A stretch of 64,000 nt of DNA from Propionibacterium cyclohexanicum. GTDB taxonomy: Bacteria > Actinomycetota > Actinomycetes > Propionibacteriales > Propionibacteriaceae. Position 1 is the stretch's first letter; each line of letters begins with the position of its first letter. The notes beneath the pieces are model-generated. The model was not told the origin of the DNA and did not search any database. It worked only from the letters and a program-made list of their open reading frames with translations. Positions 1-9,002 of the stretch are shown here, in pieces. The stretch lies in assembly GCF_900111365.1 (NCBI RefSeq), contig NZ_FOGZ01000007.1:49854-113853 (forward strand), written 5' to 3'. The position numbers were made by a program, and so were the translations under genes.

Positions 1-1122
1 CGGAATGGCGAAGACACCGCCGACGATGCCCGCCACGTTGATGCCCACCGCGATGCCGACGAGCACGAGGAGCGGGTGGATCGAGACGGCACGTCCCAGC
101 AGCAGCGGCTGCAGGATGTGGGCCTCCAATTCCATCACGCCGATGAAGACGACAAGCATGATGATCGCCTTCACCAGCCCCAGGGTGACGAGCGTGACAA
201 GGACCGCGACGGCGCCCGACAGGAGGGCGCCGACGATGGGGATGAAGGCGCACACGAAGGTGAGCGCCGTGATCGCCAGCCATAGGTTTGAGCCGAGGAA
301 CAGCGCGCCCAGTCCTGCACCGACACCGTCGACCGCTGCCACGATGACCGCGGCATGCACATAGCTGACCAGCGAGTGCCAGCCGGCGTCCAGGCCGGGG
401 ATGAGGGCCGCCCGCGAGCCCTTCGGCACGCTCGCCTTGATCCCGGCCGACATCATCGGCGCGTCCTTGAGGAAGAAGAAGGTGGCGAACAGCGCCATGG
501 CCAGGCCGGTGAAGAACCGTCCGATGCTTGATCCTGCCGCGGCTGCGACCTTGGCAATCTCGTTCTGCGAGGTCACGAGTCTTTGGCGGGCCTGTTCGAG
601 CCAGCCGTTGACCTGCTCATGGCTGATGTGCAGCGGGCCCGTGCCCAGCCAGGTCAGGAAGCTCTGCAGTCCCCTGACCGCCTGCTGGGTCAGTTCCCTC
701 CACTGAACGGCGATCTGGGTGCCGACCAATGTGAGCAGGCCCCCCAGGATGAGCACCAGCACGAACAGGCTGAACAGCGAGGAGGCCCAGGCGGGCCAGC
801 GGTGCTTGCGGAGAAAGCTGTTGAGCGGCGCGAGGGCAGCACTGAGCAGGAGGGCGGCCATGAGCGGCACGACCACCTCGGACAGCTCACCGCCGACCCA
901 CCACACCAGCCCCACCGCCGCCGCCACGGCGAGCAGGCGCCACGACCACGCCGCCGCAGCGCGCAGCGATCTGGGAACCAAGCTGTCCTCGCCTCCGGGA
1001 TCTGTTCCCGTCCGGCGCCGTCCTGCAGGAGACAGAGCGGGATCATCCGGGTCGACCGCGTCATCGAGGCGAGCCAGACGATTACGCCAGTTGTTGCGCC
1101 GGCCCAGAGAAAATGCAGGCAT
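1..1122 (-). CDS. AI-2E family transporter, 3' end beyond the window
   Basis: Read on the minus strand from the ATG at 1122, the protein has a basic, disordered N-terminus of about 60 residues and then hydrophobic segments typical of the AI-2E/PerM permease family (first pair near residues 65-125, a loop with an amphipathic helix, then further helices). The motif FIPIVGALLSG and the stretch ending HILQPLLLGRAVSIHPL match the family's conserved C-terminal half. Members are integral membrane exporters or permeases; only a few have a known substrate, so none is assigned. The reading frame runs off the left edge, so the last transmembrane segments and the stop are missing. Longer plus-strand frames here are shadows of this gene. 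Confidence 0.85.
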   Translation of the reverse strand, partial: MPAFSLGRRNNWRNRLARLDDAVDPDDPALSPAGRRRTGTDPGGEDSLVPRSLRAAAAWSWRLLAVAAAVGLVWWVGGELSEVVVPLMAALLLSAALAPLNSFLRKHRWPAWASSLFSLFVLVLILGGLLTLVGTQIAVQWRELTQQAVRGLQSFLTWLGTGPLHISHEQVNGWLEQARQRLVTSQNEIAKVAAAAGSSIGRFFTGLAMALFATFFFLKDAPMMSAGIKASVPKGSRAALIPGLDAGWHSLVSYVHAAVIVAAVDGVGAGLGALFLGSNLWLAITALTFVCAFIPIVGALLSGAVAVLVTLVTLGLVKAIIMLVVFIGVMELEAHILQPLLLGRAVSIHPLLVLVGIAVGINVAGIVGGVFAIP

Positions 1123-1315
1123 GGGTTTCCTCGCTTTATGACGGATGGTCGTTCCCCAGTGTGCCCCACCCTGTGCACGGGCCACGTCGACGACGCCAAG
1201 GGGCATCGCGGCGCAGCGCAGGCGCTGCGAGAGACTAGCGTTGTTCGGGCCCAGTACCCATGTCAGCGCCATTCCAGCCCCGTCCGCTCCTCGGGGCGGC
1301 CCACCAGGAGGTTGC

Positions 1316-2005
1316 GTGTCTGTCCAACCGATCAGCTCGTTGATGGCCGCTGACTGGGCGCAGGCATTGGCCGGCCAGGAGGACCAGATCCACCGGATGG
1401 GGCAATTCCTGCGTGCCGAGATCGCCTCCGGAGCGGGCTACCTCCCGTCGGGCGACAAGGTGCTGCGCGCGTTCAGCCGCCCGATGGCAGCGGTGCGGGT
1501 GCTCATCGTCGGGCAGGACCCCTATCCGACACCAGGTCATGCCATCGGGTTGAGTTTCGCCGTGGAACGCTCCGTGCGTCCCCTGCCGCGCAGCCTGGTG
1601 AACATCTACCAGGAGCTCCAGTCCGATCTTGGCATTTCCCCGGCGCCCCATGGCGACCTCACCGGGTGGTTCGAGCAGGGTGTCCTGCTGCTCAACAGAT
1701 GTCTGACAGTGCGTCCAGGCCGGCCGGCGTCGCACCGCAACAAGGGCTGGGAGCCGGTCACCGAGGCCGCCATCAATGCCCTGGTGGCCCGCGGCGGCCC
1801 GCTCGTCGCCATTCTGTGGGGACGCGACGCCCAGTCCCTGTCGGGGCTGTTGAGGGCAGGCAACGTACCGATCATCGCATCCCCGCATCCCAGCCCCTTG
1901 TCCGCGAGCCACGGATTCTTCGGCTCGCGCCCCTTCAGCCGGGCCAATGCTCTCCTGGGCGAACAGGGCGGCGCACCCATCGACTGGGACCTCAACGGAA
2001 AGTAG
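1316..2005 (+). CDS. ung: uracil-DNA glycosylase, family 1
   Basis: Removes uracil from DNA by cleaving the N-glycosidic bond, starting base-excision repair. At 229 residues it has the family's normal size. The catalytic water-activating motif [18 protein letters not shown] holds Asp68, and the DNA-intercalation loop HPSPLS starts near residue 191, reading [18 protein letters not shown] with SASH where many homologues have SAHR. The GTG at 1316 was chosen because AGGAG at 1306-1310 sits five bases upstream; the frame is open much further upstream but without family similarity. It runs divergently from the AI-2E transporter. Confidence 0.95.
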   Translation: MSVQPISSLMAADWAQALAGQEDQIHRMGQFLRAEIASGAGYLPSGDKVLRAFSRPMAAVRVLIVGQDPYPTPGHAIGLSFAVERSVRPLPRSLVNIYQELQSDLGISPAPHGDLTGWFEQGVLLLNRCLTVRPGRPASHRNKGWEPVTEAAINALVARGGPLVAILWGRDAQSLSGLLRAGNVPIIASPHPSPLSASHGFFGSRPFSRANALLGEQGGAPIDWDLNGK

Positions 2006-2182
2006 CCCACCGCACCCCTGGGGGTGCCTATGCTCAGTTCAGTATCACCGCAGCCTGTTCCGGCCAGCTGACGGGCAGGCGCCCGGGCGGCCCATCGCCC
2101 GCAGTGGGCGGTGCCGGTGCCCTGAAGTGGATCCGGTTGCGGGACATCGGTCCCGATCGCATCGACGACAGGGGGAAGGGAC

Positions 2183-2587
2183 ATGATGAGGTTTCTGCTC
2201 ACCGTCGCGTCACATCTGGTGACCTCGGCGGTGGCCTTGCTCCTCGCCGCCTGGCTCATCGACGGTGTGAGCGTTGCGCTGGCGGGCTTCCTGCTGGCGG
2301 TCGGGGTGTTCACCGCATCCCAGGCTATCTTGTCGCCGTTCATCTTCAACCTCGCCCGCAAGCACGCGCCTGCCATCCTCGGCGGCATAGGGCTCGTATC
2401 CACCCTGCTCTCGCTGTTCATCGCCACCCGCTTCCCAGGTGGGATGCGCATCAGTGGGCTCACGGCCTGGGCGGCAAGCGTTCTGCTCGTGTGGTGTGTC
2501 GGGGCGCTCGGCAGCTGGCTGCTCGGGGCGTTCGTCATCAAGCGGGTTCTCGCCCGCCGTGAAGCGGCTGCGCGCTCGCGCGCGTGA
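2183..2587 (+). CDS. small membrane protein, four transmembrane segments, holin-superfamily-IV-like
   Basis: The 134-residue protein has four hydrophobic segments (about residues 4-27, 30-55, 65-84 and 93-118) joined by very short loops, and ends in a basic tail (KRVLARREAAARSRA). This size and layout resemble the actinobacterial membrane proteins grouped as mycobacterial 4-TMS phage holin superfamily IV, which are chromosomal and have no proven lytic role. A GGGGGAAGGG stretch just before the ATG is a good ribosome-binding site; the second ATG at 2186 is an equally plausible start. Function unknown. Confidence 0.75.
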   Translation: MMRFLLTVASHLVTSAVALLLAAWLIDGVSVALAGFLLAVGVFTASQAILSPFIFNLARKHAPAILGGIGLVSTLLSLFIATRFPGGMRISGLTAWAASVLLVWCVGALGSWLLGAFVIKRVLARREAAARSRA

Positions 2588-2624
2588 TCCCGGCGGGCCG
2601 CAGGGCGCGGGTTACGCTTGTCGA

Positions 2625-3257
2625 ATGCTTCGTTTTGAGAGAACCCATCCGGGTGATGCTGCCCACGCCCTGCCCGGGCGCGCCACCCCGGTGCTGGCCA
2701 TGCCGGTCTTTCACCGGGTGACGGGTGATCCTTTGGACAAGGCCTTCCCCGGATCCCAGACCGCCTACTTCGCGGCAGGCTGCTTCTGGGGCGTCGAGAA
2801 ACTGTTCTGGCGCCAGCCCGGGGTGCTGAGCACTGCCGCCGGCTACATGGGCGGGACCACACCCAATCCCAGCTACGAGGAGGTGTGCACCGGACGCACC
2901 GGGCACGCCGAAACGGTGCGCGTCGTCTTCGATCCCTCGACGACGACCTATGCGGCCCTCGTGAGAGTCTTCTTCGAGAACCACGACCCCACCCAGGCCA
3001 ACCGGCAGGGCAATGACGTGGGTACCCAGTACCGCTCAGCCCTGTTCACCACGAGCGAGGAACAGATGGCCATCGCCGTGCGCGAACGCGACGCCTATGC
3101 CAGCAATCTGGGCGCGGCTGGATACGGCGCTCCGGTGACGAGTATCGAGCCGGCGCCGACCTGGTATTTCGCGGAGGACTATCACCAGCAGTATCTGGAG
3201 GCGAACCCGAACGGTTATTGCCCGGTGCACGCCACCGGCGTCAAGTGCACAGCCTGA
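2625..3257 (+). CDS. msrA: peptide-methionine (S)-S-oxide reductase MsrA
   Basis: Reduces methionine-S-sulfoxide in proteins and free methionine. The 210-residue protein carries the catalytic GCFWGVE motif with Cys53, the substrate-binding stretch FFENHDPTQANRQGNDVGTQYRS, and two C-terminal cysteines (about 198 and 208, in GYCPVHATGVKC) placed as the resolving and recycling cysteines of long MsrA forms. There is no fused MsrB domain. The ATG at 2625 fits the actinobacterial N-terminus of about 50 residues before the catalytic motif. It ends at a strong hairpin shared with the convergent FMN reductase. Confidence 0.95.
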   Translation: MLRFERTHPGDAAHALPGRATPVLAMPVFHRVTGDPLDKAFPGSQTAYFAAGCFWGVEKLFWRQPGVLSTAAGYMGGTTPNPSYEEVCTGRTGHAETVRVVFDPSTTTYAALVRVFFENHDPTQANRQGNDVGTQYRSALFTTSEEQMAIAVRERDAYASNLGAAGYGAPVTSIEPAPTWYFAEDYHQQYLEANPNGYCPVHATGVKCTA

Positions 3258-3272
3258 ACTGGGCGCAGCACA

Positions 3273-3310
3273 GCCCGGCATCCGATCGCAGAATCCGCCG
3301 GATGCCGGGC
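3273..3310. terminator. bidirectional terminator between msrA and FMN reductase
   Basis: An 11-bp perfect inverted repeat, GCCCGGCATCC at 3273-3283 and GGATGCCGGGC at 3300-3310, encloses a 16-base loop. It lies between two convergent stop codons, so it can end transcription from both sides. There is no clear U-tract. Confidence 0.7.
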
Positions 3311-3321
3311 CGCCGATTGAT

Positions 3322-3858
3322 TCAGCTCACCGAGACGGGGACAAGAGAGTCCAGGACACGGGTGAGCTCGCCCGAGCGGCGCTCCTGCGGAGCAAAGCCG
3401 TTCTCGTTGAAATCGGTGAACAGGCCGAGGGAGACCTGAGAGCGGATGTCATGCATCTCGAAATTCGCCACGATCTGGCGCCAGTGCTCCACGGCGCGCA
3501 CGCCGGCATCTGCGCCGTAGGAGACGAAGCCGACCGTCTTGCCGAGCCACTCGGGCCCGAGGCTGTCCACCGCGTTCTTCAATGCGCCCGGCACCGAGTG
3601 GTTGTACTCCGGAGTCACGACGATGTATCCATCGCACGCGTCGATCGCGTCGCTCCAGCGCTGCACCTCGGGCTTGGCGTACTGCTTGTGCGAGCGCATG
3701 GGCGAGTCGCCATCGAACACCGGAAGCCTAAAATCGGCGAGATCAATGAGTACGTACTCGGCGTCGCCCCGTTGACTTGCGAGTTCGTACACCCATTGGG
3801 CCACGCTCTCACCAAGACGCTCGGTACGCACGCTTCCGACGATGATTCCGACCTTCAT
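3322..3858 (-). CDS. NADPH-dependent FMN reductase (flavodoxin-like fold)
   Basis: The 178-residue protein opens with MKVGIIVGSVRTERLGESVAQWV, the FMN-phosphate-binding loop of the NADPH-dependent FMN reductase/azoreductase family. A central VVTPEYNHSVPGALKNAVDSLGPEW matches the family motif TPEYN-SVPG-KNAID. Members are cytoplasmic flavoproteins that reduce FMN, quinones or azo compounds with NADPH; the true substrate cannot be read from sequence. CAGGAGGAAT lies just upstream of the ATG. It is convergent with msrA. Confidence 0.9.
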   Translation of the reverse strand: MKVGIIVGSVRTERLGESVAQWVYELASQRGDAEYVLIDLADFRLPVFDGDSPMRSHKQYAKPEVQRWSDAIDACDGYIVVTPEYNHSVPGALKNAVDSLGPEWLGKTVGFVSYGADAGVRAVEHWRQIVANFEMHDIRSQVSLGLFTDFNENGFAPQERRSGELTRVLDSLVPVSVS

Positions 3859-4081
3859 GCCATTCCTCCTGACGTTGACCTCAACCGGTCATGACAGCGC
3901 TCATGCCGTGTGCCGGCGCCGAGCCTATATCGTTGAAACGTAAACTTTCTAGTGTTGTCGGCTCGATTCTCCTGTCAGCGCAACACCGCTTGGCGATCAC
4001 CTGCCACCCGGGAGCACGGCCTCGGCGAGGGGCCGGCAGGTGCGTGGCCACGGGCTTCCCCGGCGATGCGATACTGCCCCC

Positions 4082-4612
4082 ATGCGTGCGCTGCGTCCTC
4101 CTCGCCCGGTCACGATCCGCATTGCCGGGGTCGCCGAGATCACAGCCGGCGCGATCCTGGTCCTGGCGTGGGCCACGAACCGGGAGGTGCTGGGCCTGGT
4201 GCTGGCAGCGGCGCTCATCGTCTCGGGGATCACCACTGTGTGGGCAGCCCGCGCCGGCCAACACGGCGACACCCCCGGCACCGCTGCGGACGATGAGGAT
4301 GACGAGGAGGACTGGCGCCGAAGAACGGTGAGCCTGGACCGCTCGACGATGCCCGACGAGGCGCAGGACGACAACCGCGCCGAGATCGATCCGGCACTGG
4401 TCCCCACGCTCGAAGCGCTGGTGACATGGCTGGACGAGCACGACTACCTTCCAGTGGACCGCAGCGCACCGAGGGCCTCGTGGACGCTACGACTGCGCGG
4501 TCGGCGCGCAGCGGTGCTCGAGGTGAGCGGTGAGGTGCACTACCTCCTGCCCGCCGACACGGCCCTGCATGCCGGCAGTCATCTCACTGCCCAGTACCGG
4601 GCTCGCGGCTGA
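4082..4612 (+). CDS. hypothetical membrane protein with acidic linker
   Basis: Not recognised. The 176-residue protein has two hydrophobic segments near residues 13-32 and 36-56, then a strongly acidic linker (DDEDDEEDW) and a C-terminal soluble domain of about 90 residues in a basic, beta-rich style (RASWTLRLRGRRAAVLEVSGEVHYLLP). The ATG at 4082 places the first membrane helix close to the start; the upstream extension is low-complexity. Its 3' end overlaps the convergent flavoprotein gene by 29 bases. Confidence 0.6.
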   Translation: MRALRPPRPVTIRIAGVAEITAGAILVLAWATNREVLGLVLAAALIVSGITTVWAARAGQHGDTPGTAADDEDDEEDWRRRTVSLDRSTMPDEAQDDNRAEIDPALVPTLEALVTWLDEHDYLPVDRSAPRASWTLRLRGRRAAVLEVSGEVHYLLPADTALHAGSHLTAQYRARG

Positions 4613-5237
4613 GTCGTTCGACAAGGCGCGCCACCGACGACGGCAGCGGCGCAGTGGACCACGGCGCCCGCTCGGGTTCTGCCGGCAGGGTGCGCAATCC
4701 GACGACGCCTCCCCACACCTCGCTCGGTTCGCCCGGATCGCTGGCCTGACCGCACCGCTGCTTGAACAGCCAGTTCTCCCCGCCGATCTGCAAGGTGAGC
4801 AACAACGTGGCGGCGAGCTCCTTGGCGGTGTGGGGACGGACCTCGGCCATACGACCCGGGAAGTAGAAATCGGTGTAGGCGTCCAGCAGCGCGGCCTTCT
4901 CGTCGCCGGTGACGCTGACCAGCTGCCCGCGGATGGTGGCCGAGCGATAGTTCACCGAGCAGGCCTGTGCACTGTGGCCCACGACATAGCCGTCCATGGC
5001 AGCCACGGTGAGCACCACCGGAGCACCCGCCGCGGCGAGACGCAGCAGTCCGCCACCGGTCGAGCCATGCATGACGATGAGATCACCGACTCTGGCATAG
5101 CCCATCGGAACGGCCCAGGGATCGCCGTCCGGCGAGACGGCGGACAAGGTACCGAAGCACTGCGCGTCCAGCAGGGCGTCGAGCCGCGTCCGATCGTGGC
5201 TGGCGCGGTCGGCGTGGCGGTGGATCTCGTGCCGCAT
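4584..5237 (-). CDS. pyridoxamine 5'-phosphate oxidase family flavoprotein
   Basis: The 217-residue protein fits the split-barrel FMN-binding fold: a short N-terminal helix (DRTRLDALLDAQCFGTLSAV), then PWAVPMGYARVGDLIVMHGSTGGGLLRLAAAGAPVVLTV and a Y-R-S-A-x-I-R-G-Q segment. This is the pattern of stand-alone PPOX-like proteins (nitroimidazole-resistance type) that bind FMN, F420 or heme. The ATG at 5237 is preceded by GAGAGG at good spacing. It is divergent from the DinB gene and overlaps the convergent membrane-protein gene at its 3' end. Confidence 0.8.
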   Translation of the reverse strand: MRHEIHRHADRASHDRTRLDALLDAQCFGTLSAVSPDGDPWAVPMGYARVGDLIVMHGSTGGGLLRLAAAGAPVVLTVAAMDGYVVGHSAQACSVNYRSATIRGQLVSVTGDEKAALLDAYTDFYFPGRMAEVRPHTAKELAATLLLTLQIGGENWLFKQRCGQASDPGEPSEVWGGVVGLRTLPAEPERAPWSTAPLPSSVARLVERLSREPGTGQ

Positions 5238-5334
5238 GGCGGGTCCTCTCGAGAGTTCTCGCAGGCACTCTACCGATGAGCGCAGGCCCGCCCCAGAACA
5301 TCTGGACACTCCGGTGACTGCGCACAATGGGTTC

Positions 5335-5850
5335 ATGAGCATCGACGCGATCGACATCATCACTGACGCATTCGAACGGGTCCTCGAGGGTCTGCCCACC
5401 GCACTGCAGGGACTGGACCGCGATCAGCTGCTGTGGCGTCCGGGGCCCCAGGCGAACCACATTGCCTGGCTCAGCTGGCACATCGATCGCTGCATTGACA
5501 CCCAGCTGGCACCGCTCGACGGCCACCAACAGGTCTGGAGCCAGGGCTGGCGCGAACGTTTCGCACTGCCCTATCCACCCGAGGCGATGGGCTACGGCCA
5601 GTCCCCGGCCGATGTGGGCGACTTCACAGTGTCCGATCCCGAACTGCTCATCGGCTACCACCGCTCCGTCTCGGCACTCGTCCATGAGGTGCTCAATGCC
5701 GAGCGGGGCAAGGATCTGGCACGCGTCGTGGACGAGCGGTGGGATCCCCCGGTCACGGCCGCCGTGCGGCTCGTCTCGGTCGTCGATGACGCCAGCCAGC
5801 ACCTGGGACAGCTGGCCTATGTGAAGGGCCTCGTGACGACGGCACGCTGA
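5335..5850 (+). CDS. DinB/DUF664-type four-helix protein
   Basis: The 171-residue protein matches the DinB superfamily of metal-binding four-helix bundles: an N-terminal helix (ITDAFERVLEGLPTALQGLD), LLWRPGPQANHIAWLSWHIDRCID with two histidines, and a C-terminal DDASQHLGQLAYVKGL in which His is the third metal ligand. The HIAWLSWH and SQHLGQ motifs are the DUF664 mycothiol-dependent-enzyme style, suggesting a mycothiol S-transferase or stress role (family inference). It ends at a very strong hairpin. Confidence 0.8.
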   Translation: MSIDAIDIITDAFERVLEGLPTALQGLDRDQLLWRPGPQANHIAWLSWHIDRCIDTQLAPLDGHQQVWSQGWRERFALPYPPEAMGYGQSPADVGDFTVSDPELLIGYHRSVSALVHEVLNAERGKDLARVVDERWDPPVTAAVRLVSVVDDASQHLGQLAYVKGLVTTAR

Positions 5851-5867
5851 GCGGCGAGCGTCACCGC

Positions 5868-5902
5868 AGGTCCGGGGCGGGATCTGGCCCCGCCCCGGAC
5901 CT
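5868..5902. terminator. strong bidirectional terminator hairpin
   Basis: A perfect 14-bp inverted repeat, AGGTCCGGGGCGGG at 5868-5881 and its complement at 5889-5902, with a 7-base loop. It lies between the convergent DinB and SRPBCC genes. Confidence 0.8.
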
Positions 5903-5910
5903 GGAGCGCA

Positions 5911-6327
5911 TCAGAAGCAGTCGCTCTCGATCCGTTCCAGCGCTGCCTCCCAGCGGCCCCGCAGATAGCCGGGATCGAGATCGGGGCGCAGATCGCTGTG
6001 TTCGACGCTCAGCAGCGTCGTGCCCGGCCCCTGCTCGCGCACGCGCAGGTCGACCGACGAGGCCGGCGTGTCGTCGTTCTTGCGCCAGCGGAAACGAATC
6101 TGCTCCTTGGGGTGGAAACTGCGGATATAGCCGGTGCGGCCGTCCTGCGCAGTCCAGCTGTGACCCTTGTCACCGAGCATCGCGCCGCGCCCCAGGAGGG
6201 CTTCGGCACCCTCACGTGTCATGAGCACCGCCCATACTGCATCGAGGGGCTGGGAGATGACACGGCTGACGACGACGCAGGCATGCTGCGATCCTTCGGG
6301 CGCCTCGGTGATGGTCTGTTCCGACAT
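5911..6327 (-). CDS. SRPBCC / AHSA1-type ligand-binding protein
   Basis: The 138-residue protein has the START-like layout: a first beta strand and helices (VVVSRVISQPLDAVWAVLMTREGAEALLG), strands including YIRSFHPKEQIRFRWRK and GTTLLSVEHSDL, and a C-terminal helix GYLRGRWEAALERIESDCF. AHSA1-like proteins bind hydrophobic ligands or act as chaperone co-factors; no ligand can be named. Promoter sequence lies in the gap towards the convergent 3-methyladenine glycosylase region. Confidence 0.75.
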   Translation of the reverse strand: MSEQTITEAPEGSQHACVVVSRVISQPLDAVWAVLMTREGAEALLGRGAMLGDKGHSWTAQDGRTGYIRSFHPKEQIRFRWRKNDDTPASSVDLRVREQGPGTTLLSVEHSDLRPDLDPGYLRGRWEAALERIESDCF

Positions 6328-6419
6328 GGGGAACCTCGTTTCACTCGACAGATTCTTCAGCTGTACCGGTCGCGGCGGTCAAACCCTGCAGCGTCGTCGC
6401 AGCCCGGTTTCAGCACACC

Positions 6420-7061
6420 CTAGTCCGCAGTGACACCCCGTTGAAGAGAATGCCCCGAGGTCGAGGGCTTCATGGGGGAGCCACGTCGATAGGCCGACAC
6501 CGAGGGCTCACCAGGAAGCCAGAATCGCCACTGCCGCTCGGCCGCACGGCTCACTCCCACACGTGGCCCGACGAGCACCGAGGAGGCTGGTTCGGCGGGA
6601 ATGAACTCGAACTCGTCATCGGGTCCACCCAGTGGGGCACCGGAGTCCGCCAGATCGAGGCCGAGTGCCCGGCCAAGATTGCCCGGCCCCTTGGCGAGCA
6701 GATCGTCGGGGCGTCCTGGCGCGAGAGCGCGGCGTGCTCGGGCCAGATCGAGGCCGGCGACCACCTCTCCGGCCCGCATGAGCACTCCCGAGGCCTCCCC
6801 GACGGGCGAGCACACCAGATTGCCACAGCGGTGGATGCCGTAGTTGAGATACACGTAGAGATGTGCGCTGGGGCCGTACATCACTGCGGCCCTGCCACGA
6901 TTGCCCCGGTAGGCGTGTGAGGCGGGATCCAGTGGCCCCAGATAGGCCTCCACCTCTGTGAGCCGAATGGCCACATCGCCCTTGCGCACCACTCCCCCCA
7001 GCAGTCTGGGCGCCACCACGTCAGCCGGACGGTCGAAATCGAGCACGGCTCCAGTGTGCAC
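6420..7061 (-). CDS. 3-methyladenine DNA glycosylase, AAG/MPG family
   Basis: Excises alkylated purines. The 213-residue protein carries family landmarks in order: the substrate-pocket motif TEVEAYLGPLDPASHAYRG (catalytic Glu in VEAY), NRGRAAVMYGPSAHLYVYLNYGIHRCGNLV, AKGPGNLGRALGLDL, and a C-terminal PRVGVSRAAERQWRFWLPG. These match bacterial AAG homologues of about 200 residues. The tail after residue 195 is extra and low in similarity. It is divergent from the lipoprotein gene. Confidence 0.9.
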   Translation of the reverse strand: MHTGAVLDFDRPADVVAPRLLGGVVRKGDVAIRLTEVEAYLGPLDPASHAYRGNRGRAAVMYGPSAHLYVYLNYGIHRCGNLVCSPVGEASGVLMRAGEVVAGLDLARARRALAPGRPDDLLAKGPGNLGRALGLDLADSGAPLGGPDDEFEFIPAEPASSVLVGPRVGVSRAAERQWRFWLPGEPSVSAYRRGSPMKPSTSGHSLQRGVTAD

Positions 7062-7130
7062 CGGCGCCTCAGGCAGCGCCGTGTGGACACTGACCAGCCC
7101 AGCGCAACCGCGTAACGTGTGGGCGTGACC

Positions 7131-8087
7131 ATGCCCAGGACGAGGAAGCTGACGCGGGCGTTCACCGGCCTGGCGTTCAGCCTCCTGCTCATCCTGGTGG
7201 GCTGCTCACCGGCCGGGGGGCCGACCGGTGAGCCCTCGTCCCCCAGTGCCTCGCCGAGCCCGGACGCGCCCACTGCGCCGGCCTTCGATCTGACGGCGCC
7301 CGGGAATGCCCGCCAGATTGTCGATCTGCTGCGTACCGCTTCGGGAAACCGTCCGATCCTCCGGGTCGAGATCACCGACTCCACCGCGAACATCACCTAT
7401 CTGGACAATGAGACAGCCCAGACCATCGGTTTCGCGAACGGTGCGGTGAGCAAGCTGGATTCCACGATCGCCTACATCCACCAGGCCGAATTCGATCCGG
7501 ATTCCTTCGCCATCGACGATGTCGGAAAGCTGTTCGACGAGGCGGGCGCCATCTCGGGCTCCCGCGAGCGTCAGGATCTGCAGATCAACGAATACGACAA
7601 GGGCAATGTCATCATGACGGTGACGACGACACCCGAGTCGAGCACCGTCTTCTTCCGCGCCGATGGCAGCGCCATCCATCCGCTCGACTTCCGGACCACA
7701 GCAGGCATCGCCGAGGGTCTGTCCGACACCGTGCGCACTGCGCCCCAGGTGACGGCCATCGTCATCAAGCCGGACAGCCTCTCGGTCGACGTGCGCGCCG
7801 AACCGGGGACGATCCAGCGCCGCACCCGTCAAAAGGCGCTGCCCACGATCATCGCGACCCTCAAGGACTCGGGTTCGGGCACGCAGTTCTCCCCCAGCCT
7901 CGTGCAGCCGGCGGTCATCGCCCGGCTCACCGACGAGCTGCCCGCCAGGCTCAACAAGCCTGCCTCGACGAGCGTTCAGGTGACCATTGAGCAGCGCAGC
8001 GGCGAGGACGCCCCCCGAATGCGCTTCCAGGTCGGTGGGACCGAGGTCGACACGACACTGGCCGGCGAGATCCTCGCGGGCAAGTGA
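7131..8087 (+). CDS. putative secreted lipoprotein
   Basis: Not recognised beyond its export signal. The N-terminus MPRTRKLTRAFTGLAFSLL has a basic n-region, a hydrophobic core and the lipobox LVGC, so the mature protein would be lipidated on Cys and held outside the membrane. A Ser/Pro/Gly-rich linker follows, then about 270 residues of mixed alpha/beta with no Cys. GTG codons at 7119 and 7125 are alternative starts; none has a convincing ribosome-binding site, so the mRNA may be leaderless. Envelope role inferred only from localisation. Confidence 0.75.
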   Translation: MPRTRKLTRAFTGLAFSLLLILVGCSPAGGPTGEPSSPSASPSPDAPTAPAFDLTAPGNARQIVDLLRTASGNRPILRVEITDSTANITYLDNETAQTIGFANGAVSKLDSTIAYIHQAEFDPDSFAIDDVGKLFDEAGAISGSRERQDLQINEYDKGNVIMTVTTTPESSTVFFRADGSAIHPLDFRTTAGIAEGLSDTVRTAPQVTAIVIKPDSLSVDVRAEPGTIQRRTRQKALPTIIATLKDSGSGTQFSPSLVQPAVIARLTDELPARLNKPASTSVQVTIEQRSGEDAPRMRFQVGGTEVDTTLAGEILAGK

Positions 8088-8432
8088 GCTCGTCTGCCTC
8101 GGCTCCGAGCAACTCCACGAGCAGCGTGCAGGCCAGTCGCGGTAGGCCTCCTTGGGAGGCGCCCCCGCACGTGGGATGATTGACGGATGCACATCACAGG
8201 GTTCCATCGCCTGGATGAGGGCCCTGCTGTGCAGGTATCCGTGCATCACGGCGATGATCCGCGCATGCTGCTGTGGAGCCGCGGGTGGGCGGTGACGCAC
8301 TGGCTGTCGGCCACCGGCCGCGATGAGGACATCTGCCTGGCCGCCCAAGTAAGGCGCCGCACCCCCACCACGAGACTGCCCAGACGACATGGACTGCATG
8401 CCCTCTCGGACGCCTGCCCGGCACCCGGAGAG

Positions 8433-8894
8433 GTGCCTGTTCCCCATCAGCGCATCGCCGCCTACGCCGTCGTGCGTTCCAATCGGGGTTTGCTCGGCAC
8501 GATGTGCAGCGACCGGACGGCAGTCCCCGGCCGCTGGCAGCTGCCGGGCGGAGGCCTGGAACGCGGCGAGACGCCCAGCGAGGCGGTGATCCGCGAGATC
8601 GAGGAGGAGACCGCCCAGCACGTGCATCTGTTGCGGGTCGTCGACCTCCAGTCGGATCACTGGGTCGGGCGCAGTCCGGAGGGCAAGCTCGAGGATTTCC
8701 AGGCGCTGCGCATCATTTACACGGCGGTGTGCCCGGATCCCACCGCCCCGCGAGTACTCGACGTGGGTGGAACGACCCAAACGGCCCGGTGGGTGTCGAT
8801 GCGACACTGGCGGGCACTGCCGTGGACCTCCGGGGCACGGTCGGCCCTGGACAAGTATCTCGACACGGTGCGCGATCCGCGGCTTGCGTCCTGA
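8433..8894 (+). CDS. Nudix hydrolase
   Basis: The Nudix box GGGLERGETPSEAVIREI followed by EEET fits G-x5-E-x7-REUxEExGU, so the protein should hydrolyse a nucleoside diphosphate linked to another moiety using Mg2+. The domain begins at RIAAYAVVRSNRG and ends near the C-terminus, matching small Nudix proteins of about 150 residues. The GTG at 8433 was chosen because it immediately precedes the domain. The frame is open back to an ATG at 8187, which would add 82 residues with no family match and weaker codon bias; neither start has a well-spaced ribosome-binding site. Confidence 0.8.
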   Translation: MPVPHQRIAAYAVVRSNRGLLGTMCSDRTAVPGRWQLPGGGLERGETPSEAVIREIEEETAQHVHLLRVVDLQSDHWVGRSPEGKLEDFQALRIIYTAVCPDPTAPRVLDVGGTTQTARWVSMRHWRALPWTSGARSALDKYLDTVRDPRLAS

Positions 8895-9002
8895 GCGATC
8901 TGGGCTTGGCCCGGACCGGCGTACCTTCACGGGTGGTGCGAAAGTCCCCGCACGCACCCGGAGGTCGTTCGCCCGGGCTCGGCGCCAGTGGCCTGCGCCC
9001 GC

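Noticed and set aside
1145..1315. N-terminal extension of the uracil-DNA glycosylase frame
   Set aside because: The GTG at 1316 has a well-placed ribosome-binding site and the extra residues are low-complexity with no family match.
8187..8432. 82-residue N-terminal extension of the Nudix protein
   Set aside because: No family match, less biased third codon positions, and the Nudix domain begins just after the GTG at 8433. It remains possible.
7206..8957. 583-codon minus-strand open frame
   Set aside because: It is the antisense of the lipoprotein and Nudix genes, which have clear family features and export signals; the translation has no recognisable domain.
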